This document shows, in pieces, positions 18,901 to 27,446 of a stretch of 33,383 nucleotides of DNA. Numbering within the stretch: position 1 is the stretch's first letter; each line of letters begins with the position of its first letter. The notes under the pieces are model-generated. The model saw only the letters and a list, made by a program, of their open reading frames with translations, had not been told where the DNA came from and searched no databases. The stretch is taken from IMG/VR virus record IMGVR_UViG_3300042344_000972, positions 1 through 33,383 of that record. One strand, 5' to 3'. The stretch comes from a virus. Position numbers and translations under genes: made by a program.

Positions 18901-19335
18901 TTTTATTTTTGAAGCAACATTGTAATCATTTATTTTTATCTAGAACGAATTAGAGATAGATAAAAATATGGCCTCAAGTCGAGTGTCTTTTTATACCTTG
19001 GGTGAGTCCAGAATTTAGAGACTCTCAAAAACTTGGGGGCTTATTTTTGGGGACTGGTGACACAAGCCGAAACGCATATAGGGCAAGGGATAGCGACGTT
19101 GCGCAAAAATGCAACAGGCTTTTATCTCATGAGTTGATGACATAGCATGGGGGCTTGAGGGGTTTAGGTTGGCTCTATTGGGTGGGTTCTGGGGATGGTT
19201 TGGGGCTTGGGATGCCCTCCATATTCCGGAGGTCATCTGGTACATCGACTGTCACACCACGCCATCCTCTTTCGTTAACCTACCCACCCACTCCCAACCG
19301 GGACATGCTGGTGATGTTCGCTCCCTATTCGCACC
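18901..19335. other. Non-coding control region between tail gene blocks
   Basis: About 435 bp with no convincing gene. It holds a perfect 12-bp inverted repeat (TATTTTTATCTA 18931-18942 and TAGATAAAAATA 18957-18968), a GAGTC/GACTC repeat (19004-19024) and a GTTGC/GCAAC hairpin. AT-rich DNA at 18900-19010 lies upstream of the leftward tail genes and could hold their promoter. The rest is GT-rich and shows nothing clear. Confidence 0.55.
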
Positions 19336-19755
19336 ATGGCCATCATCACCACACCATCAACGCCCTACCCGGTGATCACCGCTCCTTACCAATCCGCTCG
19401 GTTGCAGCGAGTTGGGAATGAGGGAACTGGGAGTGCTGACACCTTGGGCCAGGTTCTGACCGACTACGACGATTTAGCCCAGAGCATCAAAATCATCCTG
19501 ACCACGCCCAAGGGAAGCGACCCGCTAAGGCCAGAGTTTGCGACCAATATCTATCGGCTGATTGACCGGCCGTTGGCAGAGGTACGACTTCTGTTGATCC
19601 GAGAAATCTTTGAAGCGCTGCGAAACTTTGAACCCCGGATCGCCGTGGTCAGCGCTGAAGTGCGTGAGGGCCCAACGCTCGACTCAATTTTGGCGGTCGT
19701 GACTTGGAGGGCTAACGGCCGGGACGTGACCACTCAAGTTGCGCTCACGCAATAA
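19336..19755 (+). CDS. Baseplate wedge protein, gp25/W-like
   Basis: 139 residues starting MAIITTPSTPYPVITAPYQ. The core (VLTDYDDLAQSIKIILTTPKGSDPLRPEFATNIYRLIDRP, then VRLLLIREIFEALRNFEPRI) is the GPW/gp25 signature, with the conserved T-P-K-G-S-D-P-L-R segment at about 56-64. gp25-family proteins start sheath polymerisation in contractile tails, so the phage tail is likely contractile. It is on plus, opposite to the spike, hub and tail X genes. No clear ribosome site precedes the ATG. Confidence 0.85.
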   Translation: MAIITTPSTPYPVITAPYQSARLQRVGNEGTGSADTLGQVLTDYDDLAQSIKIILTTPKGSDPLRPEFATNIYRLIDRPLAEVRLLLIREIFEALRNFEPRIAVVSAEVREGPTLDSILAVVTWRANGRDVTTQVALTQ

Positions 19756-19773
19756 AAAACCGCCATCAGGCGG
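19756..19773 (-). terminator. Terminator hairpin (acts on minus)
   Basis: Arms CCGCC (19760-19764) and GGCGG (19769-19773), loop ATCA, with a T-run on the minus strand. It ends the short minus gene or genes to its right. Confidence 0.7.
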
Positions 19774-19795
19774 TGGTCATTCGTCAGAGATTTGA

Positions 19796-19963
19796 TTAAT
19801 CGGGTGGTGTCTGGTAGGCAGTGATCACAGAAACCACCCGCAAAATCTCCACGATGGATCGAGTGCGAACGAAGTCCAGCAAGTCTTGCAATTGGGCTAT
19901 TCGCTCGGGTGGCCAGTCTGGTAAGAGTTTTGAGAGATTGACAGGGCGTGAAGTGAGTTGCAT
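19796..19963 (-). CDS. Small hypothetical protein
   Basis: 55 residues from the ATG at 19963 (MQLTSRPVNLSKLLPDWPPER); a TTG at 19984 would add 7 residues. One helix (RIAQLQDLLDFVRTRSIVEIL) dominates. It lies downstream of the repressor at 20008 and before a minus-strand terminator, which supports it being part of that unit. No family recognised; ribosome site weak. Confidence 0.4.
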   Translation of the reverse strand: MQLTSRPVNLSKLLPDWPPERIAQLQDLLDFVRTRSIVEILRVVSVITAYQTPPD

Positions 19964-20007
19964 CTCAAGCGAAAAAGTAAGCAACGGGACTTCTTATTGT
20001 AGCCTGT

Positions 20008-20361
20008 CTACTCAGGGCGGGTAATTTCGTGGACTAATCGGCGCAAATCATCCAATGGCAGTGATCGAGCTTGGCTAACCAGTGAATTAAATTGATTGGC
20101 CCTGGCTTTTCGTAGCTCTTCGATCTCAATTTCGCCATCAAGATACGAGTCTATCAAGTCCACAGGTAACTCCAGAGCAGCCGCAAAACTCAGGGCCCAA
20201 TTACCCGTAAACGGTGTTCTCCCTTCCTTGAGCGCCCAAAGAGAGGGACGGGACACCCTCACAGCCGTTGCCGCTTCTACCTGAGTTCCAAAGACCTCGA
20301 TCAAATATTCGACCAACCGAGTAGCCCGCCGCTTTCGATCCTCTGATGGTTTTTCTGCCAT
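20008..20361 (-). CDS. XRE-family transcriptional regulator (repressor candidate 2)
   Basis: 117 residues from the ATG at 20361 (MAEKPSEDRKRRATRLVEYLI), with AGGGG upstream; the TTG at 20376 is a less likely start. Helix-turn-helix residues FGTQVEAATAVRVSRPSLWALKEGRTPF (about 24-51), with the rest of the domain following. The C-terminal helices (DLIDSYLDGEIEIEELRKAR, then DDLRRLVHEI) may serve for dimerisation. It is divergent from the replication genes, and two TAGGnnnCCTA operators lie between them. It probably represses replication and lytic growth. Confidence 0.75.
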   Translation of the reverse strand: MAEKPSEDRKRRATRLVEYLIEVFGTQVEAATAVRVSRPSLWALKEGRTPFTGNWALSFAAALELPVDLIDSYLDGEIEIEELRKARANQFNSLVSQARSLPLDDLRRLVHEITRPE

Positions 20362-20392
20362 GCCGACCCCTGACAAATTTTAAAAAAAAAAA

Positions 20393-20432
20393 CTGTAGGC
20401 AACCTATCAAATCTGTGCTAGGATACCTACAG
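20393..20432. promoter_or_regulatory. Paired site-C operators over the replication promoter
   Basis: Two 11-bp palindromes, TAGGCAACCTA (20396-20406) and TAGGATACCTA (20419-20429), lie within a larger inverted repeat (CTGTAGG 20393-20399, CCTACAG 20426-20432). An extended -10 (TGCTAGGAT, 20416-20424) coincides with the second palindrome, and the first covers the -35 position (TAGGCA). Bound repressor would block the rightward promoter. Confidence 0.7.
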
Positions 20433-20459
20433 ACCAATTAGACAGCTCCATTTTAACGT

Positions 20460-20750
20460 ATGGCCGCCACAATCCGTGCAATGGCGCACCGAGTCCCCCG
20501 ACTCGCGAGCGCCCTAAGTGAAGACGCAAAGCGCAAGTCCAAGGCATGGTCTGCGATCAACGGATACTCCCTGAGAGAGGGGATCGCACAAATCATGGAG
20601 GATTGCGCGACTGCTAACGGGATCCCCACGGGCTATCCCTGTGAGGATCGATTTGCCGCCGCTGCCTGCCTGAAGCGAATGAAGTCGATTGACCTGCTTG
20701 AGCAGGCGATCGATCAAGCTTTTGCTCACCAATTCAGCCAAGCGGCCTAG
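20460..20750 (+). CDS. Small early protein
   Basis: 96 residues starting MAATIRAMAHRVPRLASAL. It is predicted helical and basic in the first third (SEDAKRKSKAWSAINGYSLR), with a Cys-containing middle. No family recognised. It is the first gene under the site-C promoter, with a 5' leader of about 30 nt and no ribosome site. Position between the repressor and the replication protein is typical for a regulatory partner such as a Cro-type or replication-accessory protein, which is inference. Confidence 0.55.
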   Translation: MAATIRAMAHRVPRLASALSEDAKRKSKAWSAINGYSLREGIAQIMEDCATANGIPTGYPCEDRFAAAACLKRMKSIDLLEQAIDQAFAHQFSQAA

Positions 20751-20760
20751 GGGGTTTCAT

Positions 20761-23700
20761 ATGGCGACAGCAACCAAGTGGACACGCCACACCCGTAGCA
20801 CCAAGCCTTGCCCTATCTGCGGATCGACCAAAGGTGAATGCCGTTCAGATGAGAGCCGCCCTGACGGTCGTGTTCAGACTTTTTGTCGCGGGAAGGCTGC
20901 AACCCCGAGTGGTTGGGGACATATCGGCTCCGATGCTCACGGCTTCGATATCTATTTAGATCAGTGGGATGGCGATGCTCGATCCTTATCCCCTGAAGAG
21001 ATCGAGCGCCGTGCAACCGAGCGGGCCGCTGCCCAGCAAGCCTATGTCGATGGGTTGGTGTCGTTGACCGAACGACACGCGGTGTTCTTTAGCCAAAAGC
21101 TTTTATCCACCCAAGCCTTGACCGAAGCACAGCAGGCGGAATTGACCCGGCGCGGTTGGTCTGCTGACTGGATTGCTTACTTTGAATCCCTTGGGTGGCT
21201 GCGGAATTGGAAGCCCGGTGTTTCGGTCAAGCACCCTAATAACTGTCCTGGCTTTGGCCGTGGCAAGGCCAGCGGCAATGCAGGACTCATGATCGCGGCC
21301 GTCCACAAGGGGATGGTTGCAGGCGGTCAAATCAAGCCCACCGATCCGATTGAGGGGGCCAAATATGTTTGGCTTTCTCGTGACGAGAATGCTGGGCTGA
21401 AAGAGTTTCAGGGTGAGATGCCCTTGTTCCTGTGGCGGCATCCTGACGCGCAACTGGACTCGGTTGAGATTACCGAGGGCGCTTTGAAGAGTGCCACGTT
21501 TGCTCAAAAACTTTGGAGCAATGGCCAGATCAACTCGCTTGTGATCGGCGCTGGTGGATCGAACTGGGCAAGCTCTGAACAGCAAATCCGCAAGCTGTTG
21601 GCGGCAATTAAGCCCCAACAGGTGATCTTGAATCCCGATTCGGGCGCTATTGCCAATGCCCATGTGTCCCGGCAGATGGGCAAGTTAGCCGCCCTGGTTA
21701 AGGATACTGGGCACGAACTCAAGGTTCGCTGGTGGGGACAGCTCGCAAAAGAACCGGGGAAAGATCCTGATGAAATTTCCTATGGTGAGCTATCCGCTGC
21801 AACCCTGATGACCTGGGAACAGTTTGTTGCGCTGTCAGACCAGCCCGACCCGACTAAATCTGAAGGGGTTAAATGGTCGATCCCCGCTTCCCATGAGGGA
21901 TTTCTGGGCTATTGGGTACTAGACAAAGCCAAGCTGGCAGAACTCAAGGCCCAAGGCCTTTGGGAAGATGGCGATCCGCAACCTCGGAAGTTTAACCCAG
22001 TCGCTAAATATGACTTCCAAGTTCATCGGGAAATTGCAGGTGAGAATGGGGGCGGGCTGGACTTGCTCGTACATGTTCAGGGGGCTTCGGAGCCTAAAGT
22101 ATTTTTCCTGCCTTCACATGAAACAATCGAAGCCCGTCAATTCAACCGTGCGGTAACTGACGGGATGGAGCGATTGGTTCCATCGAGCCTTTCTACCAAA
22201 GAATGCAACAACCTGCTTGCCAGCCGATTGGCTGACTACCATGCCCGTGGAGGCAAAACCTATCGCCATGTGGACGGGGTTGGCCGCCAAAAGGATGGAA
22301 CCTACGTTTTTCAGGGGATTCAGTTCAATCCCGACGGCACGATTGCCGACCCTGAAAAGACCCTTTGGGTGTATCGCAATCAGTTCCGACTGAACGACGG
22401 CGGCGATAAATCCCATGTTAAAGACCCCAAGATCGCTGCTCCCAATGACGCGGCTCTCACCCAATGGTGCAACGCCGTCACCAAGTTCTTTGGCCCGTCC
22501 GGTGCTTGCCAAGCGCTCTTCATGGCTGGGTTTGTCGCGGCCGGCTTGCACTTCGATGAAATTTTAGAGATCGAGGGGCGATTCCCAACCCTGAACGCCA
22601 TCGGCGCTGCTGGCACTAAAAAGACGATCGCCATGCAAGCGGCCATGAGCTTGTTCGGTGGCCATGATTCCAACGTGGTCACCCGCGTGACCACACCCCG
22701 GCTCTACGACTTAGGCCATCGCTACCGTAGCCTCTGCATTGGCTACGACGATCCCGACTCGCGGGATTCATCTCTGGAAGAAACGCTCAAGGCCTGGTAC
22801 AACGGGTCATCCCGTGAGGTGACGGGTAAGGTTCAGGAGCCGCACTCACCCATCATGGTCACGTCCAACCATGCGATTGGTGAGTCGCACCCGGCCACCA
22901 TGAGCCGGATCCTTCAGGTTCCATTCTTTACCGACCATCGTGGGAACGGTGAATGCTGGGATGAGTTGAAGGAGGCGATGGGCGGCGCATCCGGCGGGAT
23001 TGGCCAGTTGATCGCCTTGGGCTATCCCCGCAAAGAGATCAGAGAGTACGCCACGATGATTCGTTGTTTGCTCCCGCAAGCCCATGCTCGGGTTGCCGAC
23101 AACCTGGCCCTGATTGGCTGGTATGCCAAGGCAGTGGCTCGATTGGGTGGGTTCAGTGAGGATGCGATTGACGACTACATCTTTGCCACCCTTTGCCCCC
23201 TCTACAACGACGCTGATAAGGCCGGTGATCCGGTCAGGATCTTCCTGGGTCAGCTTTCCGCGCTGCGTTCGACCAACTCGGTCGGTCGCTGGAACGTCAT
23301 TCCCCACACTACGAGGGACGGGGAGAAATGGCTCGCGGTCAATCTAACCAGCGTTTGGCCCGAAATTGATCGCCAGTTCCGCAGCGTCTACTCACGCGAC
23401 ACGATCACCATGTCCGTATTGCAGGCAGGCGGCAAAAAGAGCACGGCGCGATTCCACGCCACTAAAGACGAATCGCTCACTTTTGAGCGTGACCATGCTC
23501 GCGGGCTTAACAACACCAAGGTTTCGACCGTCCCGGCCCGTTGCCTTTTTATTCCGATCTCGCTGGTTAAGGACTACAGCCTTGATCTGTCTGAGGCTCC
23601 CACCGCCCAAGACAAGGCTCACGAATCCCAGGCGGATCAGGCGGATGACGAACCGATTGAGGTTGAACCCACCCAATCCGAGTCCGTCGCACCCGTCACT

Positions 23701-23886
23701 CTGCCTACCCAACCCATCGCCCCTGGCACTGAGGTGATGGCCATGATCGCGGGACATGCCCGCCGCCGTCAGCTTGTCCAGTATTCAGACGATGGCTATT
23801 GGGCCGGCGTTGTCGATCCCAAGACAGGAGCGGGTGAATGGGTGGAGGTCAGCAAGATTTCACCAGCCCCGCCCAAGCCTCAGTAG
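20761..23886 (+). CDS. Large replication protein: zinc finger, toprim-like and P-loop regions
   Basis: 1041 residues from the ATG at 20761. A zinc finger CPICGSTKGECRS with a later Cys (Cys17, 20, 27 and 42) opens the protein, as in primases. A toprim-like region follows (ITEGALKSATFAQKLW, then LNPDSGAIANAHVSRQMG at about 285-305), resembling DUF3854. The P-loop-like NAIGAAGTKKTIAMQ (about 610-624) and the LCIGYDDPD stretch (about 657-665) belong to a DUF927-like helicase part. The end has an acidic linker and a small barrel (GYWAGVVDPKTGAGEWVEV). Cyanobacterial plasmid replication proteins (CyRepA1 type) have this combination. The protein likely primes and unwinds DNA at the origin. Confidence 0.75.
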   Translation: MATATKWTRHTRSTKPCPICGSTKGECRSDESRPDGRVQTFCRGKAATPSGWGHIGSDAHGFDIYLDQWDGDARSLSPEEIERRATERAAAQQAYVDGLVSLTERHAVFFSQKLLSTQALTEAQQAELTRRGWSADWIAYFESLGWLRNWKPGVSVKHPNNCPGFGRGKASGNAGLMIAAVHKGMVAGGQIKPTDPIEGAKYVWLSRDENAGLKEFQGEMPLFLWRHPDAQLDSVEITEGALKSATFAQKLWSNGQINSLVIGAGGSNWASSEQQIRKLLAAIKPQQVILNPDSGAIANAHVSRQMGKLAALVKDTGHELKVRWWGQLAKEPGKDPDEISYGELSAATLMTWEQFVALSDQPDPTKSEGVKWSIPASHEGFLGYWVLDKAKLAELKAQGLWEDGDPQPRKFNPVAKYDFQVHREIAGENGGGLDLLVHVQGASEPKVFFLPSHETIEARQFNRAVTDGMERLVPSSLSTKECNNLLASRLADYHARGGKTYRHVDGVGRQKDGTYVFQGIQFNPDGTIADPEKTLWVYRNQFRLNDGGDKSHVKDPKIAAPNDAALTQWCNAVTKFFGPSGACQALFMAGFVAAGLHFDEILEIEGRFPTLNAIGAAGTKKTIAMQAAMSLFGGHDSNVVTRVTTPRLYDLGHRYRSLCIGYDDPDSRDSSLEETLKAWYNGSSREVTGKVQEPHSPIMVTSNHAIGESHPATMSRILQVPFFTDHRGNGECWDELKEAMGGASGGIGQLIALGYPRKEIREYATMIRCLLPQAHARVADNLALIGWYAKAVARLGGFSEDAIDDYIFATLCPLYNDADKAGDPVRIFLGQLSALRSTNSVGRWNVIPHTTRDGEKWLAVNLTSVWPEIDRQFRSVYSRDTITMSVLQAGGKKSTARFHATKDESLTFERDHARGLNNTKVSTVPARCLFIPISLVKDYSLDLSEAPTAQDKAHESQADQADDEPIEVEPTQSESVAPVTLPTQPIAPGTEVMAMIAGHARRRQLVQYSDDGYWAGVVDPKTGAGEWVEVSKISPAPPKPQ

Positions 23887-23921
23887 GGCTATTCGGATCG
23901 TCAGGGTCTCTGCCTTTTGGA

Positions 23922-23972
23922 TTGACGATTAACACTTTGGGTGTCAAACTTGGGATAGCGAGAGTGGCAAAT
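23922..23972 (+). promoter_or_regulatory. Site-B-like operator before the methylase gene
   Basis: ACACTTTGGGTGT (23932-23944) is the reverse complement of a close copy of the site-B core (11 of 13 positions). The extended match covers 19 of 21 positions on the minus strand. TTGACG (23922-23927) could be a -35 box, but no good -10 was found. Confidence 0.5.
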
Positions 23973-24770
23973 ATGACCCAGTTTGTTTTGCGATGGCCCG
24001 GTGGAAAAACCCGAGAGGCGACAAGGCTATTCAACCTTTTGACCAATAACGGCAAATTCAAGGGTATGGTGATCGAGCCTTTTGCTGGTGGTGGCCCCGT
24101 GAGCCTGACCGCATTCGAGCAAGGTTATTCGGTTTGGCTCAATGACCTTCACTTGGGCCCGCTCTGGTACACCCTGCATTTCTACCCCAAAGAGTTGGTT
24201 GCAGGTGTGCGTTATTGGTTCAAGCGGTTCCAATCCGAGGGGGCTAAGACCGTCTTCAAAAAACTCGGGAGTCAGCCGTTAGGACATGGGCTTGGCGAAG
24301 CCGTCCGGCTCTACGTTCGCAACCGATTATCCTTCAGTGGATTAACAGATTGCGGTGGTGTCGGCAAAGGACAGCGATTTACCGAGTCAGCCATTCAACG
24401 ACTGGAAACGTGGGGAAACAGGCTCTGCAAATCCGAGCGATTCCATTCCACCCAAGTGGATTACCGCAAGATCATTTCCCACGAAATTGAAGACGCGTTG
24501 ATGTTTTTAGACCCGCCCTACGAAAGCGCGAAAGCGTCCAATCTCTACGGGACTAACGGCAGTTTGCATCGTTCCTATTCGCATGATGACCTTGCGAAAT
24601 CCCTCAAGCATTGCCCCAATCGTTGGTTAATGACCGTTGAAGATTCGCCACGAACCCGTGAGGTCTTTGGCGATTATTTCCTATCCCCTTGGGTGAAATC
24701 CTACGGCATGGCTCAAGGCAAGATCGGGAGCGAATTGCTGGTATCAAATTTTGAGCATGGTGGTTTGTGA
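23973..24770 (+). CDS. Dam-type (D12 class) DNA adenine methylase
   Basis: 265 residues from the ATG at 23973 (MTQFVLRWPGGKTREATRL). Motifs of the D12 class: RWPGGK at about 7-12, the SAM-binding FAGGG at 37-41, and the catalytic DPPY at 180-183. The distance between them and the overall size fit Dam-like enzymes that methylate adenine in short palindromes. It may protect phage DNA from host enzymes or time replication. The frame is open further upstream and overlaps the replication gene, but those codons would not be needed. It is coupled to the helicase (TGATG). Confidence 0.85.
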   Translation: MTQFVLRWPGGKTREATRLFNLLTNNGKFKGMVIEPFAGGGPVSLTAFEQGYSVWLNDLHLGPLWYTLHFYPKELVAGVRYWFKRFQSEGAKTVFKKLGSQPLGHGLGEAVRLYVRNRLSFSGLTDCGGVGKGQRFTESAIQRLETWGNRLCKSERFHSTQVDYRKIISHEIEDALMFLDPPYESAKASNLYGTNGSLHRSYSHDDLAKSLKHCPNRWLMTVEDSPRTREVFGDYFLSPWVKSYGMAQGKIGSELLVSNFEHGGL

Positions 24771-26395
24771 TGCTTGCAACTATTCCTGAATTTTCCGACC
24801 TTCTGCACATCCCTGTGACCCCCGTGAGTCGCAACGAGTGGCGACCCTTTGGAGAGGTGACCAGCCTGATTGCGAACGCCACAACCCCAACGGGTTCGCT
24901 TCAGTATCGAGATTATCAAGTTGGGCTGATCACCAATATTTACCGAGCGTGGCAACAACATCGCAACGTGATGGCTCAATTGCCGACAGCCGGGGGCAAA
25001 ACGGTTGTGTTTGCGGCCATCGTTCGTGAGTTTGTGGCTCGCGGTGAGGGCGTGTTAGTGCTAGCCCATCGCAAGGAATTGGTGCAACAGGCTGCGAGCA
25101 AGATTCGTGCTGAATTACCCAGGAACATCGGAGTTGGGGTTATCAAGGCAGGTATCCCGCCCGCTCCGTTAGCCCCGGTGCAAGTGGCTTCGATTCAAAC
25201 CTTGGTTAAGCGCCGTCCCCCCAATGCAGGGCTGGTAATTATCGATGAATGCCACCACGCCACAGCCGCGACCTATCAGGCAATTTTGAGCGCCTATCCT
25301 CATGTTTTTGTGTTGGGTGTGACAGCCACCCCATGCCGTACTGATGGGACGGGGTTCGATGACATTTTCGACACCCTCGTTTTGGGCCCATCTGTTGCTC
25401 AGATGTTAGCCGATGGCTATCTTTGCCCCGTGCGGATTCTCGCCCCAGCGAATCAGTCAGCTTTGCTGAACATGAAAGGAGTCAAGAAAAAGTCCACAGG
25501 TGACTATTCGGAGTCGCAAGTCGACGAACGCGTTGATCGAATCCTGGGGGCGATTGTCCCGGCTTGGCAAGAGTACCTATCGGGTAAGTCCACGCTGGTT
25601 TTCACCAGCTCGATCAAGTCAGCGGAAAGCGTCGCGGAAGAGTACCGAAAAGCCGGAATTCAGTGTGAGGTTCTCACGGGCAAAACATCGCCCAAAGAGC
25701 GTGATCGAATCCTAAAAGATTTCGAGAACCGCAAGTTTTTCGTGTTGATTAATTGCGGGGTGATTACCGAGGGAACCGATATCCCAATCGTTGAGGCGAT
25801 CCAATGTTTACGCCCTACAGCCTCACTCGCTTTATGGCTGCAAATCTTAGGGCGGGCGATGCGATTGCACCCAAGCAAGACCGAAGCGCTCGTACTCGAT
25901 CACACGGAAAACTGGATCGATCACGGTCGTCCTGAAGAAGAACGCATTTGGACGTTAGAAGGGGTGCGAATTCCTGAGAGTGATGAAGAGCGAATTGAGC
26001 GTGAACAAAAGGAGGTCAAGGAAGAACGGGAACGGGAAATTCGAGAAGAATTTGAACAGGCTGAAATCCCCCTAGAGGTGATGGAATTTGTTGATGTTTC
26101 CAACGACAGATCGGCCCGAGTTTGGCTGTCTTTGGCAACCTGGAAAGGACAGCAACAGAAGCGAGGCTATAAGCCAGGGTGGATTGTTTGCCGATTCAAA
26201 GACACATTCCCCGACGCAACCATTGAGGAATGTGGTTGTTTGCGTCGGGTGATGGGTTTCAAATATGGCTGGGAAAAGCATTTTTATAAGGATTTGCAAA
26301 CTCCAATCAGTCGTAAACCCCTCCCAATCCGCAAAGAGCCAATCGTTGCTGATCAGCTTGATTTTGTTAATACCATCGCCACTGAGGTTGCCTAG
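24770..26395 (+). CDS. SF2 DEAD/DEAH-box helicase
   Basis: 541 residues starting MLATIPEFSDLLHIPVTPV. Motif Q-like RDYQ, then Walker A QLPTAGGKT (about 70-78), DECHH (about 159-163), VTATP (about 184-188), the second-domain TLVFTSSIKSAE, and motif VI QILGRAMRLH. This is the organisation of RadD-like and ResIII-like helicases. The C terminus has charged helices (REQKEVKEEREREIREEFEQ) and a Trp-rich tail. It overlaps the methylase stop by 1 nt and probably works in phage replication or recombination. Confidence 0.85.
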   Translation: MLATIPEFSDLLHIPVTPVSRNEWRPFGEVTSLIANATTPTGSLQYRDYQVGLITNIYRAWQQHRNVMAQLPTAGGKTVVFAAIVREFVARGEGVLVLAHRKELVQQAASKIRAELPRNIGVGVIKAGIPPAPLAPVQVASIQTLVKRRPPNAGLVIIDECHHATAATYQAILSAYPHVFVLGVTATPCRTDGTGFDDIFDTLVLGPSVAQMLADGYLCPVRILAPANQSALLNMKGVKKKSTGDYSESQVDERVDRILGAIVPAWQEYLSGKSTLVFTSSIKSAESVAEEYRKAGIQCEVLTGKTSPKERDRILKDFENRKFFVLINCGVITEGTDIPIVEAIQCLRPTASLALWLQILGRAMRLHPSKTEALVLDHTENWIDHGRPEEERIWTLEGVRIPESDEERIEREQKEVKEEREREIREEFEQAEIPLEVMEFVDVSNDRSARVWLSLATWKGQQQKRGYKPGWIVCRFKDTFPDATIEECGCLRRVMGFKYGWEKHFYKDLQTPISRKPLPIRKEPIVADQLDFVNTIATEVA

Positions 26396-26396
26396 C

Positions 26397-26675
26397 ATGA
26401 ACCCCGCCGAATCCAATAACATCATCATCGCGCTAGAACGCGAGATTGCCGCCCTCAAGGAACGGAATCAAGCGCTGGAATACGGACTTTCTCGACTCGA
26501 CAAAGTTCGGGTTGATCAGTCCCGATTGCTTGAGATTGCATGGGCGGGCATCCAGTCAGCAACGGTGCATCTATCACCCGATCCGCTACCTTCAGAATTT
26601 GCCACAGCGAGAGAAGCCGTGGCGACCTATTTCCATCTAAAGGAGTCTGGCCATGAGTTTCTGGGATCTCCCTAG
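26397..26675 (+). CDS. Small coiled-coil hypothetical protein
   Basis: 92 residues from the ATG at 26397 (MNPAESNNIIIALEREIAAL). The N-terminal heptad-like helix (EREIAALKERNQALEYGLSRLDK) may form a coiled coil. It starts 1 nt after the helicase stop. The last 23 nt overlap the next gene, and that junction is repeated at the next one. Function unknown. Confidence 0.6.
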   Translation: MNPAESNNIIIALEREIAALKERNQALEYGLSRLDKVRVDQSRLLEIAWAGIQSATVHLSPDPLPSEFATAREAVATYFHLKESGHEFLGSP

Positions 26676-26934
26676 TCAAAAAGTCAAGTCATCGAGAGTC
26701 AATCGTCGGTGCTGTGGATGCGGGGTGCGTCTACCTATTGGCAGCTCTTTGATGAAATTAAGGTGTGTTATGGATGGCGAGTTTATGCAGCACATTTTGT
26801 GCATGGATTGCTCCGATTACCTTGAAAAAAATGCCGACGATCTTTACGACCCTAGCGAAGGACTGATCGACCTGAGCATGATTGGCAGCGAACGCAAAAA
26901 GGAGTCTGGGCATGAGTCAGTTTCACCTTTATGA
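26653..26934 (+). CDS. Small zinc-ribbon-like protein
   Basis: 93 residues starting MSFWDLPSQKVKSSRVNRRC. Four Cys and one His (RRCCGCGVRLPIG, then HILCMDCSDY) form a CxxC...CxxC zinc ribbon. The rest is acidic. The ribosome site AAAGGAGT is strong. It overlaps the previous and the next gene by 23 nt each. A nucleic-acid or protein adaptor role is plausible, but nothing more can be said. Confidence 0.65.
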   Translation: MSFWDLPSQKVKSSRVNRRCCGCGVRLPIGSSLMKLRCVMDGEFMQHILCMDCSDYLEKNADDLYDPSEGLIDLSMIGSERKKESGHESVSPL

Positions 26935-27184
26935 ACCTTATGAATTGCGAGTTGATTTGTTGGGAGGGCAGATCATCCTAAAAGATCTATGGGGACAGGT
27001 TTGGGTTGGCGAAACCCGGATCATGCCTCTCTACAACCCTCACCCACAAACCCTAGACCTTGCTGACAAGATTCAATCTGATTTTGCGACCTGGTACGAA
27101 TACTATGAATCCGAGCAAAAGCGCCTCCACCATGAACAAATCCAAGCCGACATCCTCTCCAACGTCTATGGACGCTTGGGTTAA
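26912..27184 (+). CDS. Small hypothetical protein
   Basis: 90 residues from the ATG at 26912 (MSQFHLYEPYELRVDLLGG), which carries the repeated start context AAAGGAGTCTGG followed by GCATGAGT. It begins with strands (LRVDLLGGQIILKDLWGQVWVGETRI) and ends in a helix (QKRLHHEQIQADILSNVYG). It overlaps the zinc-ribbon gene by 23 nt. No family recognised. Confidence 0.6.
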   Translation: MSQFHLYEPYELRVDLLGGQIILKDLWGQVWVGETRIMPLYNPHPQTLDLADKIQSDFATWYEYYESEQKRLHHEQIQADILSNVYGRLG

Positions 27185-27446
27185 AAAATACGAAGCGGCT
27201 GCGTATTTGGGATGCGTACCTGACGTGCTATCTCGGTGGAAAAATCCGTTACACCCTAACTACAAGGGGTGGATTGAAGGGGTGCATTGGCGCTCGGGTG
27301 TGTCCGCTACAGCCCCAACTGAGTACAACTTGACCGCCTTGCAACACTGGAGAGACACCGGGGGTGATCATCGCCACGATGCATGGGTTCTCGCTTATCA
27401 ATCCAGCAAGTCGAACGGATTGGAATCACCCAAGCTGTCAGCATAG
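27132..27446 (+). CDS. Excisionase-like DNA-binding protein
   Basis: 104 residues from the ATG at 27132 (MNKSKPTSSPTSMDAWVKKYE); ATG 27168 (MDAWVKK) is an equally possible start. The stretch KKYEAAAYLGCVPDVLSRWKNPL has the MerR/excisionase-type helix-turn-helix layout, and GWIEGVHWRSG is the small wing that follows in such proteins. It converges on the integrase gene with a 49-nt overlap, the usual xis position. Its role would be to reverse integration. Confidence 0.6.
   Translation: MNKSKPTSSPTSMDAWVKKYEAAAYLGCVPDVLSRWKNPLHPNYKGWIEGVHWRSGVSATAPTEYNLTALQHWRDTGGDHRHDAWVLAYQSSKSNGLESPKLSA

Noticed and set aside
19015-19245. 76-codon minus ORF in the tail control region
   Set aside because: Low-complexity Pro/Asn/Ser composition, no ribosome site and no neighbours in frame.
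21103-21663. 186-codon minus ORF
   Set aside because: Antisense shadow of the replication protein, whose zinc-finger, toprim-like and P-loop motifs are on plus.
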